Origin: Symbiodinium natans
Lineage: Eukaryota > Sar > Dinophyceae > Suessiales > Symbiodiniaceae
Direction: 5' to 3'
DNA length: 64,000 bases
Assembly: GCA_905221605.1 (NCBI GenBank)
Contig: CAJNDS010002065.1
Coordinates: 1 to 64,000 of the forward strand
Positions 1 through 11,252 of this stretch are shown one piece after another; the stretch's first letter is position 1; each line of letters begins with the position of its first letter. The notes under the pieces are model-generated. The model made no database searches, was not told where the DNA came from, and saw only the letters and a program-made list of their open reading frames with translations. The position numbers were made by a program, and so were the translations under genes.

Positions 1-200
1 CGCCCCCTCCGCCCCCCCCCGCCCCCCCTTGCATTTTTCTCGTATTGTTCTTGCATTTTTCTTGTGTTTTTCTTGTATTTTTTCTTGTATTTTTCTTGCA
101 TTTTTTTTGTATTTGTCTTGCATGTTTTTTGTATTTCACCGTTGTTCCTGAATCGCTACTTGTATTTTCTCTTGAATTCATTCTTGTATTTTTCTTGTGT
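1..200. repeat. C-rich run and T-rich tandem repeat
   Basis: Bases 1-29 are a C-rich run with a few Gs. From about 29 to 200 there is a degenerate tandem repeat of roughly 12 bases (CTTG followed by TATTTTT or CATTTTT). The open frame across it is a product of the repeat and is not treated as a gene. Confidence 0.8.
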
Positions 201-275
201 TTTTTTCATTCTGCTGGGGGGTCAATAATTCCGAGACGCGCTCCTCACAATTCTAGAGAAAGGAAGGCCCTTTTT

Positions 276-305
276 TGGTTTAGGATTTAGGGTTTAGGGT
301 TTAAG
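276..305 (+). repeat. TTTAGGG telomere-type array (short)
   Basis: About four imperfect TTTAGGG units. The array lies just 3' (in minus-strand sense) of the exon ending at 310, so it would be inside the intron that begins with GTCTCTTAAACCC. Confidence 0.8.
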
Positions 306-309
306 AGAC

Positions 310-449
310 CGAAATCCTCATCCCCAGCCACGGCGGGCTTGCACTTCATGCGGCCGGGTTCCTCGAAGGAGCTGAAACGTTTGCTCCAGATCGGCTCATC
401 GACCAAGAAGCACCCGCATCTAGGCATCACGAACGTGCCACCTACTACC
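310..449 (-). CDS. exon of an unidentified protein (Cys-containing)
   Basis: Minus-strand exon of 140 nt. It begins with one base that completes a split codon, then reads VVGGTFVMPRCGCFLVDEP and continues through WSKRFSSFEEPGRMKCKP to DEDFG, with no stop and good protein-like composition. The 5' border is the AAG at the end of the TIR element 449-556. The 3' border is a GT donor (GTCTCTTAAACC) leading straight into telomere-type repeat. Joined to the exon at 560-614 it stays in frame. I do not recognise the protein family. Confidence 0.55.
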
Positions 450-556
450 CTTGGGAACCAAAGGAACCCTAAAATTGGGGCCAGATACCCTATTGCTACT
501 ATAATATTAGGGTAGATGAACCATAAACCCGTTTAGGGTTCATGTGGTCCTCAAGG
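449..556 (-). mobile_element. TIR element family A, acting as an intron (introner-like)
   Basis: The ends are imperfect inverted repeats of the family A consensus CCTTGGGGACCAAATGAACC / GGTTCATTTGGTCCCCAAGG, with the family's TA-rich core (CTACTATAAT). A 3-bp GTA flanks both sides. Taking GT at 559-558 as donor (in the flanking GTA) and AAG at 452-450 (in the TIR) as acceptor removes 110 bp (450-559) and joins RILVNQK to VVGGTFVMPRC without a frame change. This is the cleanest example here of a transposon-like element that is an entire intron. Confidence 0.7.
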
Positions 557-559
557 TAC

Positions 560-614
560 TTCTGGTTCACAAGAATTCTGAACATTTTCGTCCTGTTCGC
601 CTCAACCACGGTGA
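560..614 (-). CDS. exon of the same unidentified protein
   Basis: A 55-nt minus-strand exon after a CAG acceptor at 617-615, reading TVVEANRTKMFRILVNQ with two bases left over for the split Lys codon completed at 449. It is short, and the upstream exon was not found. It is supported mainly by the phase match across the element 449-556. Confidence 0.45.
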
Positions 615-869
615 CTGGACATGTTCAACGCCGTTGGTGCTTCGGTGTTTCCTGTGGCCCTATAGCCCCCAACCCTGTACAGAAACAAGCAACAAGCAAG
701 CTTCATGCGAGTGCTTTCCAAGGTCGGAGGAAGGCGAACACAATGTGACAAGATTCCTCCGAGCCCTCCGACAGATACAGAGGTTCAAGGTGTCGGAAGT
801 CGCAAGTCTGACTAAGACCTAGAAGCGGCCCTTCGTCTTATTCCCCTAGATAGCCGGATAGCCTCCATG

Positions 870-985
870 TGTATATACATATATATATATATATACCCTA
901 GATCCCTTTTTACCTAAATAGGGACCCTTAGTCCTATTCCCCTAGATAGCCTACACATATATATATATGTATATGTGTATATATG
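870..985. repeat. TA microsatellite between two copies of a short direct repeat
   Basis: Two (TA)n tracts (about 876-895 and 955-985) lie beside two copies of TATTCCCCTAGATAGCC (839-855 and 935-951). The intervening part has the look of another short palindromic element, but clean TIRs were not seen. Confidence 0.6.
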
Positions 986-1361
986 GGTTTGTTCATCATG
1001 GGGGAGCGGGCGACAGGTGTTGGGATCAAGGTATGTTTCGTGGTATGTATGTTTCGGGGTATGTTACGAGCTACTTTACCTGCAATTTCGGGGGTATGCT
1101 TCGGGGGGTGCGTTTCGGGGTCTGTTTCGGGGAATGTTTCGCGTCCGCGCAAACCCGTGTGCCCTTCCTAAAACTGAGCCATTCGACAATCCCTATGCAC
1201 CTAGGTGCATGCTACCCCTACGGTGCCCGAAACCCTAAACCCTAAACCCCAATAAGGGTCTGCCTCCTTTAGCCACCTGATGAGCCCAGAGGCATAAGGA
1301 GGTTTCCCATATCCACAGCCAAGCCAGGGAGGTCAACGCCCATCTCGGCGAAGCCTTCCTT

Positions 1362-1674
1362 CCTTGGGGGCCAAACGAACCCCTAAAGGGGGTTTATCAT
1401 ATTAACTGAATAGGAATTAAATTAGTATAGGGCATAACCCCAAAAGGGTGGCTCATATTACCAAAAGGAATTCTGGTAGTAGGGCATAACCCTAAAAGAT
1501 CCTAAAAGGGTTTATGGCTCATATGCTGGGATGTTCCCCCTTTTTCTAACAGTCCTTCATAAGGGCTTCTGACAGGGGTACTAGATAATCCCTCATGAGG
1601 ACTGCTAGCTCATATACCCCAACCGTAGTACAAGGGATACGACCCCAATGCTTAGGGTTCACTTCGTCCCCAAG
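1362..1674. mobile_element. nested TIR elements: family A split by family D
   Basis: A family A left end (CCTTGGGGGCCAAACGAACC) starts at 1362 and a family A right end (GGGTTCACTTCGTCCCCAAG) finishes at 1674. Between them are repeated core fragments (AGTATAGGGCATAACCC) and, from 1526, a family D element starting CTGGGATGTTCCCCC. The order implies insertion of one short element into another. No coding sequence was seen in the interval. Confidence 0.6.
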
Positions 1675-1782
1675 CTTCCTGGCGGTTCAGGGAGTTCAGG
1701 GCTTGGGCTTTCGGTTGAGGAACTCCAGAAACACTTGGACGCCGCTGAAAACAAAAAACACGAACTTTGAAGCAAACCTGCG

Positions 1783-1858
1783 CGCCTGTGTGCGTGCGTG
1801 CCTGCGTGCGTGCGTGCCTGCGTGCCTGCGTGCGTGCGTCCCTGCGTCCCTGCTTCCC

Positions 1859-1918
<60 letters not shown>

Positions 1919-1919
1919 G
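1783..1919. repeat. GTGC/GCCT tetranucleotide microsatellite
   Basis: An imperfect (TGCG)n and (TGCC)n tract of about 135 bp, ending in roughly 14 perfect TGCG units. The open frame reading Arg-Ala-Cys-Val repeats is produced by the repeat. Confidence 0.9.
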
Positions 1920-1999
1920 GTCGTTTATTGCAAGCCTGGCATCTTGTGGTAGTTGACGATGGCCCAGCCTAGGCCCTCGGCCTCAGGTCCGGTTTCGGG

Positions 2000-3490
2000 G
2001 TTAGGTCTTAAAGCGGCTGCAGGGTTTGAAAAGTTTCCTTCGAGGCTGCCAAAACCAAGAGCTTCAGTTGCTACACGGCTAGGTGCCGCAACGGGGACTA
2101 CGACTACCTGACTACCTTCCTCCGACGGAGTGGACTTAAATGTGCCATTGCGCTGTCTGCGAGAAGGAGCTAATAGAGACCCCCAAATAAATGGGATTCC
2201 CTTACTGTAAGGACCCCAACAAGGTACCCAAATTTCGGAAACCCCATATGACTGACAGGCATCACTGCATCATGCCGGCCGAGATCACTTGGCGTTGGCC
2301 CAGTGGGATTACGATACAAAGCCAGGCAGGCGCCAGCAAGCTATGCCATGGCATTAAGCCACTATAGCACAGCCAAGGCAAAAGAGATGGAGCTCACACA
2401 AGTTGTGCAACCCACACAGTTGCACTGAGCTTGTTCCAGCTACAGAGGACTTGCTCATTTACTGTGCATACATGGGCTTCGGTCATCTTCAAGTGTTCCA
2501 AAACGACTAAATGTGTCGGCCTTTGCTGACATAGTTGCGGTGGGCGAGCCTTAAGACAGACCTCACACTTGAAGCCTGGATGCTGGGCTGAAGAGACTGC
2601 GCTCTATGTTGGGATCATTCCCAGTATTCATCCAGTGGCCCCTTGACAAGGGGTCCAGGAAAGCATGAGGAGAGTTTCTGAATCAAGCCTCGTGGCATTC
2701 TTCGTGAAGACTGGACGAAGGCCATCCTGCATCCAAGGCCCTGAACTATGCCCAGTTGGAGATGTCAAGGTGGTGCCATTCACTTCAGCAGACGAGAAGT
2801 CAGCAAGGACACTTTTCATAATTGGAGGCTCGAAACATGCCGAGTGTCTACGTATGTATTTCGGCTACCTGTGTCGGGGGGTGTACAGCATGACCCTTGC
2901 GGCAGCGCCACATGTGGACGCGAGTCGCCAAGGCTAAGATAGAAAAAGCCAGAAAGCTTGCTAAGGGACGAAGGAGCACATGAGGTTTTGAGTCTTCTTT
3001 CACTGGGCCTACGGAAAGGCTGGCGTAGGGAAACGGCGAAAACGACATCGTCGAGTGTATCACCTAGTAGCCAATATGCAGGGCACCCAATGGCCCACAA
3101 GACAGCATCATTCTGGCCCAAGCTCCTTGACCATCTTGCCTAAGGAATCTGTCATCGCAATGGATATGCCGACATCTATCAGCGTCACCTGAATCTGTCG
3201 GGCTTGCAGATGTCAGGGCATTGGCCGCAATAGGTCTAGCAAATCAAAACGTCAAGAAACACTCACATGTTTTTTGATCACAGGGACAACAAGCCCATTG
3301 GTTTGTTTAAAGGCCGTTCGTTCTACAAGGGGCTACGCAGCCATGCGTGTGCTGTTTAGCGGCCGTTGGTGCTCCGTCCGGCTCTGTCTTGATGAAGAGG
3401 TTGCCTAGGCTTTGGGACCATGTACCTTTCGAGTGTATCCGTGGGCCTTAACCGGGTTACCATATAGCAGCTTCAGGGCCCAAGTTTCTA
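2000..3490. other. no supported gene; a fragment of a GACCCCCAAATA element near 2178
   Basis: Open frames here are short and overlap on both strands without convincing composition. Around 2178-2230 there is a fragment (GACCCCCAAATAAATGGGATTC) related to sequences near 7725, 46190, 48010 and 59490, probably a further TIR family. Nothing else was identified. Confidence 0.4.
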
Positions 3491-3492
3491 CC

Positions 3493-3588
3493 ATACCAGG
3501 ATGGGCTATTCGGCCTTAAAATCCCTATAATGAACCCTATAAAGGGCCTTTTAAGGGATTATAGGGGTATAATAGCCCATCCTGGTAT
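3493..3588. mobile_element. palindromic TIR element, family H (single copy seen)
   Basis: Inverted repeats ATACCAGGATGGGCTATT and AATAGCCCATCCTGGTAT form the ends. The inside is itself palindromic (CCTTAAAATCCCTATAAT against the matching reverse complement). Size (about 96 bp) and form match the other short TIR elements in the window, but the ends are different. Confidence 0.65.
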
Positions 3589-3695
3589 AGGTACATGGAC
3601 CCTTGGGCTTTTTCTGAGGGGGCATTAGGGTTTAGGGTTTAGGGTTTAGGAGCTTACGGCTTGGGAGATTGGGAGGGGAGGGTTTGTGATAAAGC

Positions 3696-4078
3696 TCACT
3701 GACTTCTACACCTGTAACCTTGTTCACGTGCAGCTCTGGGAGGGCCGTGTAACCGTACGCCTGAACGTCGAACCCCGAGACAAAGAATCCTCTGCATCTC
3801 CGAAAGCTTTGTCCCTGGCCCGTGCAGACAAGCCGAAGGTCCTGGATGCAGATCACCATGCATGAAGTTGTGCACCAAGCCTGGGGCATCTTCGAGATAT
3901 TTCACACTCTTGCGGGGGGGCTCTTCGTCGGTTTTTTTGCCAGGCAACATGGCCAACACCAAAATCCCTCGTTCGAGGTCTAAGACCATAAGCCCCCGAC
4001 TGCCAAGACCCGTCTGGGAGCTTCGGGTTCGGCTTTTTTCGTGGCCTTCGCGGCATTTTTCAGGGCTGCAACTCCTTC
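3696..4078 (-). CDS. minus-strand exon(s), unidentified protein
   Basis: On the minus strand, a frame from about 4040 to 3830 reads LDLERGILVLAMLPGKKTDE and continues to VKYLEDAPGLVHNFMHGDLH. A second frame downstream reads FFVSGFDVQAYGYTALPEL and HVNKVTGVEVSELYHKP (about 3800-3690), so an intron or frame break lies near 3830. The upstream border (CCCTAAG at 4083-4079) is the end of a truncated family A element. No family was recognised; the exon limits are approximate. Confidence 0.4.
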
Positions 4079-4187
4079 CTTAGGGACCAAATGAAACCCC
4101 AAAGTGCAGGGTATACCCTAAACCCTAAACCCTAAACCCTAAACCCTAAACCCTAAACCCTAAACCCTAAACCCTAAACCCTAAACT
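4077..4187 (-). repeat. family A half-element fused to a CCCTAAA array
   Basis: Bases 4077-4100 match a family A left TIR (TTAGGGACCAAATGAAACCC). After about 20 bp the sequence becomes a CCCTAAA array of about nine perfect units (4120-4185). The other half of the element is missing. Confidence 0.75.
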
Positions 4188-4189
4188 AT

Positions 4190-6700
4190 ACAGTATGACC
4201 CCCCAACTTTTGTAGGCATTCTCGGCGAGCGGCCCATCCTGGCCATCATGTCCTGAGCATTTCAAAGTGCCGGCTCTTTTGACTTCCTAAACCCTAAACC
4301 CTAAACCCTAAACCCTAAACCCTAAACTTTTGAGTATGTGGGCTCTCGCTCGGGCGCGAGGCTTCTAGCAGGGGTTTTGATGCTCCTGGCAGGCAAGGCA
4401 GTCTTGCTTTGGGGCTCTGTCAGCTAAGACACCTATCAAGGATCTGGCGTGGTGCCCAGGCTACAAGATGGAGGGAGGGGTGCTCTGGGAGGAAGTGTTG
4501 GAACTTGCTGGGCAAAATGTTTAAGTTGATAGGTACTGCTCTCACCAAATTCTTTTCCGTGGTACAAGTCTCCCCGCACGTAACTGACTTGAGCCCGAGG
4601 GATTGAGTTTTCCGGCTTTTGACAAAGAGGCGTCATCGGTGGTCCTCACGCCAGTCTTTCATTCTTTGATTGAATTGGCCACAACGAGGATTCAGATTTT
4701 CATCAAGAAGCACTCAGCAAGACATGCTATTCACAGGCAGCAGCACGCACCTGGACTCCAGACCAAAAGCAGCCATCTTGGTGTTGGTTGTGGTGAGCAG
4801 TGACCCAAAGCTTGAAAGTGCAGCACTACAGCTCGCTTCATGCATCTGTGCATCGCTTCGTAGCACCAGCTGAGCTTTATTCTAGGCAACACCCGGCTAT
4901 TGCAATTTCAGCGTCCACCAGCAGCGTGTGCACGTTGTCTCGCAGATCGTGGTCTGTCCTTGCCCCCCGTGGCCAAAGCCCTCAAACTATGATGCTGCTG
5001 AGGGGAGAACATGAAATGCTTGAAGACGTGTCAGTTGAAGACGTGTCAGCCAGCCCTACACCGTGACACTGTCGACTTTGATCTAAGGCATCCAAGCTTC
5101 ACATTCTTCACAAAATTCGACAGAGACAGGCCTGCAATGTGCCGGCACCATAAAGAAGGCTGTGCTCAAAAAAAGCAAACCTGATCATGGAAAGCTTTGG
5201 GATTCCAAGCTCAGGCGCTGGGCTGTTCCAGCTTTGAGGTTTGCCGATCATGGACTTCAAGCGGGCTTGGACCATCATAAAGGGGGTCAAGTCATCAGCT
5301 TTAGTCTCACAACTAACACTCGCACTGTGGAGGAGGTATAGACCTTAGCAGCTTAGCATGTGCCAGCAATGCTGTGCGGAGGATGTATCCTTGGCATTTC
5401 GGGTTCGGAGTTGTGTCGGCGCCTTCAGCTAGGCCCATGACGAGCACACTCTCCGTGCTTGCATACACCGGAGGCACCAGAACATGTCCTCAGATGCACG
5501 AGGCTCTGCGAAAGCACCCTCGAATAGTGATGCACTCCCGACGTGCATTTATCGCACCTCTGTGTGTTTTATAGAATCTCCGGAATTAGGTTTTGGCCGC
5601 GGTCTCATCCCAAACCCTTTTCTGCCACTTGACTGAAGGGACCCTAAACCCTAAACCCTAAACCCTAAACTCAGGCGTCTGAGATCCGGGCTGTCACTCT
5701 CAAAGTTCCGCGCGAACCTCTGCATGTGTTGGGCCTCGAATGACAGGTTGACCTGCCCAGGTGCTGCGAAGGCCTTCCCCCACGCACTGGGTAGTTTGCT
5801 TATAAATTCGGGTCCCTTTTTTTGGTTGTTTGTTGCTTTTTTGGTTTAGGGCTTAGGGTTTCTGCTGCATGATCTGAGGGCGCACGCGATCCATGGGGTG
5901 TAGGGCTTAGGGCTTAGGGTTTAGGGTCCCTTTTTATCAGGCCAGTACTCTATGCAGAATTCTCACAAGCACATTCACGTCGGTCCTGCGCAAAGCTTGA
6001 CAGCAATTAGCTGGAAGCCGCCTGCTGGGTCATGTAGTGGCCGAAATTGTCTACTGCCTCTTCCAATGCCATCCAGGTTAAGTCGGGCCACCACCCTGAG
6101 CACATTTTGGGGTTGATCCTTTTATTCTAGGGGCTTGATCACCAACCCAAGAGGAGTGTTGGCACGATTGACGATGCACCGGCAGGTCGTGAGTTGCCCT
6201 CAATTCTTCGCTTGGTGATGCAATGATAGACATGATAGTGACCGTATTCGTGCCACACCGAATAACTCTCAAACGCCGTCCACGCGGCATGTCACTGTGC
6301 GCGCAACTTTCTTGAGGAGGCGCAAGTCCACGTCGAGCCGCTCCTGACGGCAACGACTTAATCAGGACTGGACTCGGCCGGCTTGCACAGCGACCTTCGA
6401 ACCCTTTGACAGAAATTCTGAAAGCGCAGATGCTGACAGCGCAAAGCTTCAAGATCGATATGCTAGCACGAGTAGCTGTGGGTTGGGGGACAGGGACACA
6501 GCCCTGCAGACCCTGGCACCTCGTTTATGAGAAAGCCCGTCTGACCAAAAAACGGAGGTCGCACTACGCGCGTTTCAAAAGGGCCAATGAAAATTCACCA
6601 AAGCAAGCAAGTGAAAATGTCCACAGCTTCAGAGGATCTGACAGGACCATGTGGCAAACCCTCAAGAAGGATTGCTTCGTGCGAAGGGAAATGACACCCA
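4190..6700. other. no supported gene; short telomere-type arrays
   Basis: CCCTAAA arrays at 4288-4327 and 5640-5670, and degenerate TTTAGGG around 5842-5930. Open frames up to 124 codons occur on both strands but overlap one another and show no recognisable motif, so none is called. Confidence 0.4.
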
Positions 6701-6701
6701 T

Positions 6702-6813
6702 CCTTGGGGACCAAATGAACCCTAAAATGGGGGGTCATATACCCTACACTACCATAATTCCTACAAAGGTATATGAGCCATCTTCCCTTTTGGGGTTCCT
6801 TTGGTCCCCAAGG
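6702..6813. mobile_element. TIR element family A, intact
   Basis: Left end CCTTGGGGACCAAATGAACC, right end GGGTTCCTTTGGTCCCCAAGG, TA-rich core. The flanks end and begin with AT, a possible 2-bp target duplication. Confidence 0.75.
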
Positions 6814-7225
6814 ATTGACGAAACACAGCATACCGTCTCCGGGCCAGGTCCTCGATCCCCGCACGTCGGATCTTGACGGCTACAGGGGAACCGTTGTACC
6901 TTGGAGGACAGCGTCCGAAGCACCGTGCCGCAGGTCCAGCTGGGGTTTACACAATGTGAAGAAGTGAGCTCAACCTCTCAGAATCCTAAGGGCGCCCTTC
7001 TTACTTCTCCAATAACCAAAGGGGAAAACAGGCTAAACTTTAATATCCCTACTAAATAAGGAAACCCAAAAAGTTTAAAGTTCAACTAAAGGCGAAGTAA
7101 GCCTTGCGGGCGAAGGGTCTCGACCCTCACGCCTAGCACCCGCGCAGGCATGGTTCCAGACGTCTCTCAAGCCCACAAGCAGACAAATCACCAACCAGAT
7201 GGACCGATGAGTCCCTGGGCTGAAG

Positions 7226-7620
7226 GGTTTAGGGTTTAGGGTTTAGGGTTTAGGCTTCAGGGTTTAAAGTTTAGGGTCCTAGGACGCTGCAACTGCAACT
7301 CCTCAACTGCTGAGCGTGGCGCCTGCCCTTGTACACCTGCGCGACGCAGCCCCCACCCATAAGATGATCCTGTGGGGCATTGAGGGAGTCCCACAGATTC
7401 AAAACCTCCGAAAGGAGGGTTTAGGGTTTAGGGTTTAGGGTTTGGGGTTTGGGGTTTGGGGTTTGGGGTTTGGGGTTTGGGGTTTAGGGTTTGTTGGGGT
7501 TTGGGGTTTAGGGTATATGGACCATGAACCCCAAAAGGGTTTATGGTCCTGTGCTTCAATGGGAATTATAGTAGTATAGGGGAAATGACCCCAATCTTAG
7601 GGTTCATGTCGTCCCCCAGG
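7226..7620 (+). repeat. TTTAGGG and GGGTTTGG arrays running into a family A remnant
   Basis: TTTAGGG units at 7226-7275, then 7417-7515 with a block of GGGTTTGG variant units in the middle. The second array is followed by the core and right end of a family A element ending near 7620 (GGGTTCATGTCGTCCCCC). The left end of that element has been replaced by the array. Confidence 0.7.
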
Positions 7621-7921
7621 TTGAGGGAGTCCCGCTCAGCTAAAGCCTCCAAAAGGAGTTGTTTCTCAGAGCAGCGTCTGCCTTGTCCGTGCGTGACATG
7701 GGGGTTTCGGAAATGATTCTGATAGGGCTACCTTATTGGGGTCCTTATTATAAGGGAATCCCCTACTATTTTTGTGGGACTCTGTGGGAGGCCCCTTGTT
7801 TTCGTAAACCCCCACATCTCAAAAACTGAACATGAGCAGCAATTGTCCTGCATCTCAAGGTTGGGGATCATCTGCACAGCCCGCTCGAGGTCCCTCCGGG
7901 ACCTCGGATGCTTCGGTGCAG

Positions 7922-8093
7922 AACCCTAAACCCTAAACCCTAAACCCTAAACTGCCTTGATGCTCAGGGAAGAGAAAGAGCGCATGAACGCTTGTCAAAT
8001 AGCCAGCCGATGATGTTGAGGGACAGCTCATGGCACATTCGGCATCCCAAGTCGTTCTGTTAAGGGTTTAGGGTTTAGGGTTTAGGGTTTAGC
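7922..8093. repeat. CCCTAAA and TTTAGGG arrays in opposite orientation
   Basis: A CCCTAAA array at 7922-7953 and a TTTAGGG array at 8062-8093, about 110 bp apart and head to head. No exon was recognised between them. Confidence 0.8.
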
Positions 8094-8698
8094 ATTGCAG
8101 CGAAAGGCACCCGACTCTTTAGCGGCGTGCCTGGACGATACTTGCAACATGGGGTTGGGCATGTCTTCCCACTGAAGGCGTCTGGGGTTAAGAAATCAAA
8201 ATTCTGGTGCTCTTCTTCATGAACGTTCCCTCTCACCAGCTGCCCCAAGGCCCTAACGTGTCCCTACTCTACACCCAAGACTCAACGACGCCATCTCCAA
8301 GCGCCTTTGCCCCACTATGTCTGCACGAGGCACATGGAAGTCGGAACATTTTCATGCAGCATGCCCATGGCATCGCACAGCTCACCAGGAATGACGTCTC
8401 TTCGCGTGGAGGCCCACCTCAGTGACCAACTTGGGTGTCGTGGGCCCACCCTACTGTGAGCGCGATCACCCGCTGCACCTAGTAGAGGCGCCTGAATAGT
8501 TAGAATAGGGTTTTGGGGGGTTATCATCGTCTAATTCAAATAGGGACCCTAAGGGAATACGAGTAGCAATTGTTCCGACCCCAATATGATTTGCCGATGT
8601 ATGTGTGTGTACGGTCAAACTCAATTTTGATTGACACTGGTTCGGCGCTGAAGGCCTAGGCAGACACATCTGCAGCTATGCCTGCAGGGCTTCTCATA

Positions 8699-8840
8699 CC
8701 TTGTGGACGAAATGAAACCTAAAAATGAGGGTCAGATACCCTCTACTACTATAATTCCTATTCAGGTACATGAAATTGGGGGTCATATACCCTTCACTAC
8801 TATAGTTCCTATTAAGGTATATGATCCTTTGGTCCCCGGG
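8699..8840. mobile_element. TIR element family A with duplicated core
   Basis: The left end CCTTGTGGACGAAATGAAACC is followed by two tandem copies of the core (GGGGTCATATACCCTTCACTACTAT-like), and the right end TTTGGTCCCC is eroded. Confidence 0.6.
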
Positions 8841-8936
8841 TACCTGTTGGAAGCTCCGAACCGCTGCAGGCCGCTCGATGACAGTAGACGCCAGCTTCGT
8901 CGTGGCACTTGAAGAATGCCCTCCCTGCCTACTATA

Positions 8937-9007
8937 TGCTTAAGAAATATTCTCCATTATGAGGTTAGTATAGGGATTACAATCTTTTATTTTGTGGTCT
9001 TAAGCAA
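8937..9007. mobile_element. TIR element family E
   Basis: Ends TGCTTAAGAA and TTAAGCAAA in inverted orientation around a TA-rich core (TTAGTATAGGGATTACAAT). Shorter relative of the copies at 15802 and 58751. Confidence 0.55.
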
Positions 9008-9433
9008 ATAGCAGATGCTGACTCAACACACCAAACCCTCGTTCTTGGAGCTTCTAGGCCATGCAACTGGGCAAGCTTGATGAAGACTGGCCCAGATCGC
9101 TTGAAGGCGCCAACAACCTTAGAGGCCCAGTTTCAGGGGTCAGGGTGCTTGCCACCTTCCGGGCGTTCGGGTTTCAAGGATTAGGGTTCGGTGAAGCCTC
9201 TCCACCCAGGACTGGCAGGTGGCGATCACCCCGCGCTCAAATCTTTGCTTGCTTGGGGTTTGCACTCCTCCTATCGTCGCGCACAAAACCCCAAGCCAGT
9301 CCCATCATGTCCCCTCAACGCAAGCACTCCGATTCTCCCGAGGCAGGATTTGAAACATTCCAGAGAGGCCCCTGAACTCAAAACCTTGGACCCTGTTGCG
9401 TCTGGACCTCCCTTTGCAAAGCCCGCAACCCTA

Positions 9434-9544
9434 CCTTGGGGCCCGAATGAACCCTAAAAGGGTTTACAGATCATATACCCTAATAGGAACTACAGTAGTA
9501 GAGGGTATATGACACCAATTTTAAGGTTCATTTCGTCCCCAAGG
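9434..9544. mobile_element. TIR element family A, intact
   Basis: Ends CCTTGGGGCCCGAATGAACC and GGTTCATTTCGTCCCCAAGG, flanked on both sides by TA. The base order after the right end is TAAGCC. No exon was recognised beside it. Confidence 0.75.
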
Positions 9545-9770
9545 TAAGCCCCCAAAAGCCAAGAAGAGGCTAGGCTGCCCAGTAACCTAGGCTTAAACCG
9601 GGTGCCCTTTTTTGCCTAAAGGGGTTTATAAGGGAACCTAAGCCCCCCAAAAAGGGAATAAGGGTACTACTGGGCATCCGAGGAGGTGAAGGCCAGGGCA
9701 CAGGTCCCGGACTTCTAAAGGCCAAGGCGGGGAGCGCCGGTAGCCAAGCGACAAACCTGACGTTGAGGTG

Positions 9771-9857
9771 GGTTTAGGGTTTAGGGTTTAGGGTTTAGGG
9801 TTTAGGGTCTAGGGTTTAGGGTTTAGGGTTTAAGGTTTAGGGTTTAGGGTTTAGGGT
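9771..9857 (+). repeat. TTTAGGG telomere-type array
   Basis: About twelve units with a few substitutions (TCTAGGG, TTTAAGG). Confidence 0.9.
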
Positions 9858-9859
9858 GG

Positions 9860-10970
9860 CACAGGACTGCGATGTTTGGATGTAAGGCCGAACTAAAGGA
9901 GCTTCTCGGCAGGAGGGGCTGTAGGATTCTCAAGGTTCAACACACACTTAGTGGGAAGCTCAGTGTCAAAACATGTATGGACTGTATGGATGCCCACGTA
10001 CTGTAGAGGGTGAGGCGGTGAACATGTAGTAGGCGAAACAATGTCTTAATCTTTTATGGTGTCGAAGGGAACAAACGGAAAAGTGAACATGAATCCACTG
10101 TAGGGCTTTTTGGCGTTTAGTCTTTGTTGGGTAGGTTGTGTTGCAACGAATACCATGCGCTCCTCTCTGCAATGCTGCGAATGCTGCACATGCCCTCATG
10201 TTGAAAGCTTCAACAATGCCGACAAGCTATATGCTCCTCCATGCTCCAATGCTCTCAAGAACTTACTTCAGATGTGAAGCAACAGCAAGGACGTACCATG
10301 CACAGCTTGCTCTACAGGAGGTCTATCGCTTGCAGGCACAAGTCCAGGCGTCCCCCTGGATGCTGCACCCGAACCCACTGGCTTCTGTGTTAGCAGGGGA
10401 CCCATAGATCACGCTCCTCCCCTTTGCATGCTGCAACTCTTGGTGTTCTCGTTCGACAATGCTGCTTGATGCACACACCGCATGTGCAGCGGTTGCCAAC
10501 ACCGCGCGCGCTCTTTTTCTCTCACACACACACACCACTGGTGACACCCACGAACATCCCCACCTGCGTACACGCGCGACCCGACATTGGCCCAATTTTT
10601 TGGCCAAGACACAGGTACAAACACCGTCTGTTCACTGGGGAGAGAAGAGTGATGAAAAACACCTGAGCACACTGGTTGGATGGGAGCTACGATTCATGCT
10701 CCAATCGTGCTAGACATCAACTCGACCCGCCTTAGGCCAGTCTTGTCCCCAAACCTGCCCAACAACTTAGGAACTCGTGACCCGTCAACAACAAGACCCC
10801 TGAGTCGTTCTTGTTGCCACGCGACCCAGACTCAGACCTTCCTACAACCTCGCAGACCTTCATCCTCCACCCAAACTGATTTTCAGATACCCCGCCCACC
10901 ATAACGACCACCGCAGGACCAGAGGTCAAAACGACGATGGTTTTGCCGGGGCTTATGGTCTGTGACTCGG
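9860..10970. other. no supported gene
   Basis: Overlapping short frames on both strands, a CA microsatellite near 10522, and nothing with recognisable motifs or a telomere-type array. Confidence 0.35.
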
Positions 10971-10971
10971 A

Positions 10972-11050
10972 CCTTGGGGACGAAATGAACCTTAAAAGGG
11001 TTTATGGCTCATAGGCCTTAACCGGAATCATAAGTACAGGGTATATGGGA
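10972..11050. mobile_element. TIR element family A, right end missing
   Basis: Left end CCTTGGGGACGAAATGAACC and core up to AGTACAGGGTATATGG; the expected right TIR is absent. Confidence 0.6.
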
Positions 11051-11140
11051 CATTCCTGTGACAAGGCCGCTGGGCTTCAAGGGCAAAGCTTGGCGTTGAC
11101 TGTGTGCCGGCGACCGCAAGACAAGACCAAGACTAATAAT

Positions 11141-11252
11141 TTTGGGGACGACATGAACCCTAAAAGTGGGGGTCACATACCCTACACGACTATACTTCCT
11201 ACTCAGGTATGTATGCCATCAGACCCTTTTAGGGTTCATCTGGTCCCCTAGG
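11141..11252. mobile_element. TIR element family A, intact
   Basis: Ends TTTGGGGACGACATGAACCC and GGGTTCATCTGGTCCCCTAGG with the family core between. Confidence 0.7.

Noticed and set aside
1595-1972. Cys/Arg-rich ORF near 1.8 kb
   Set aside because: Produced by the TGCG tetranucleotide repeat.
4120-4187. CRISPR-like regular repeat
   Set aside because: The repeats are head-to-tail 7-mers without spacers.
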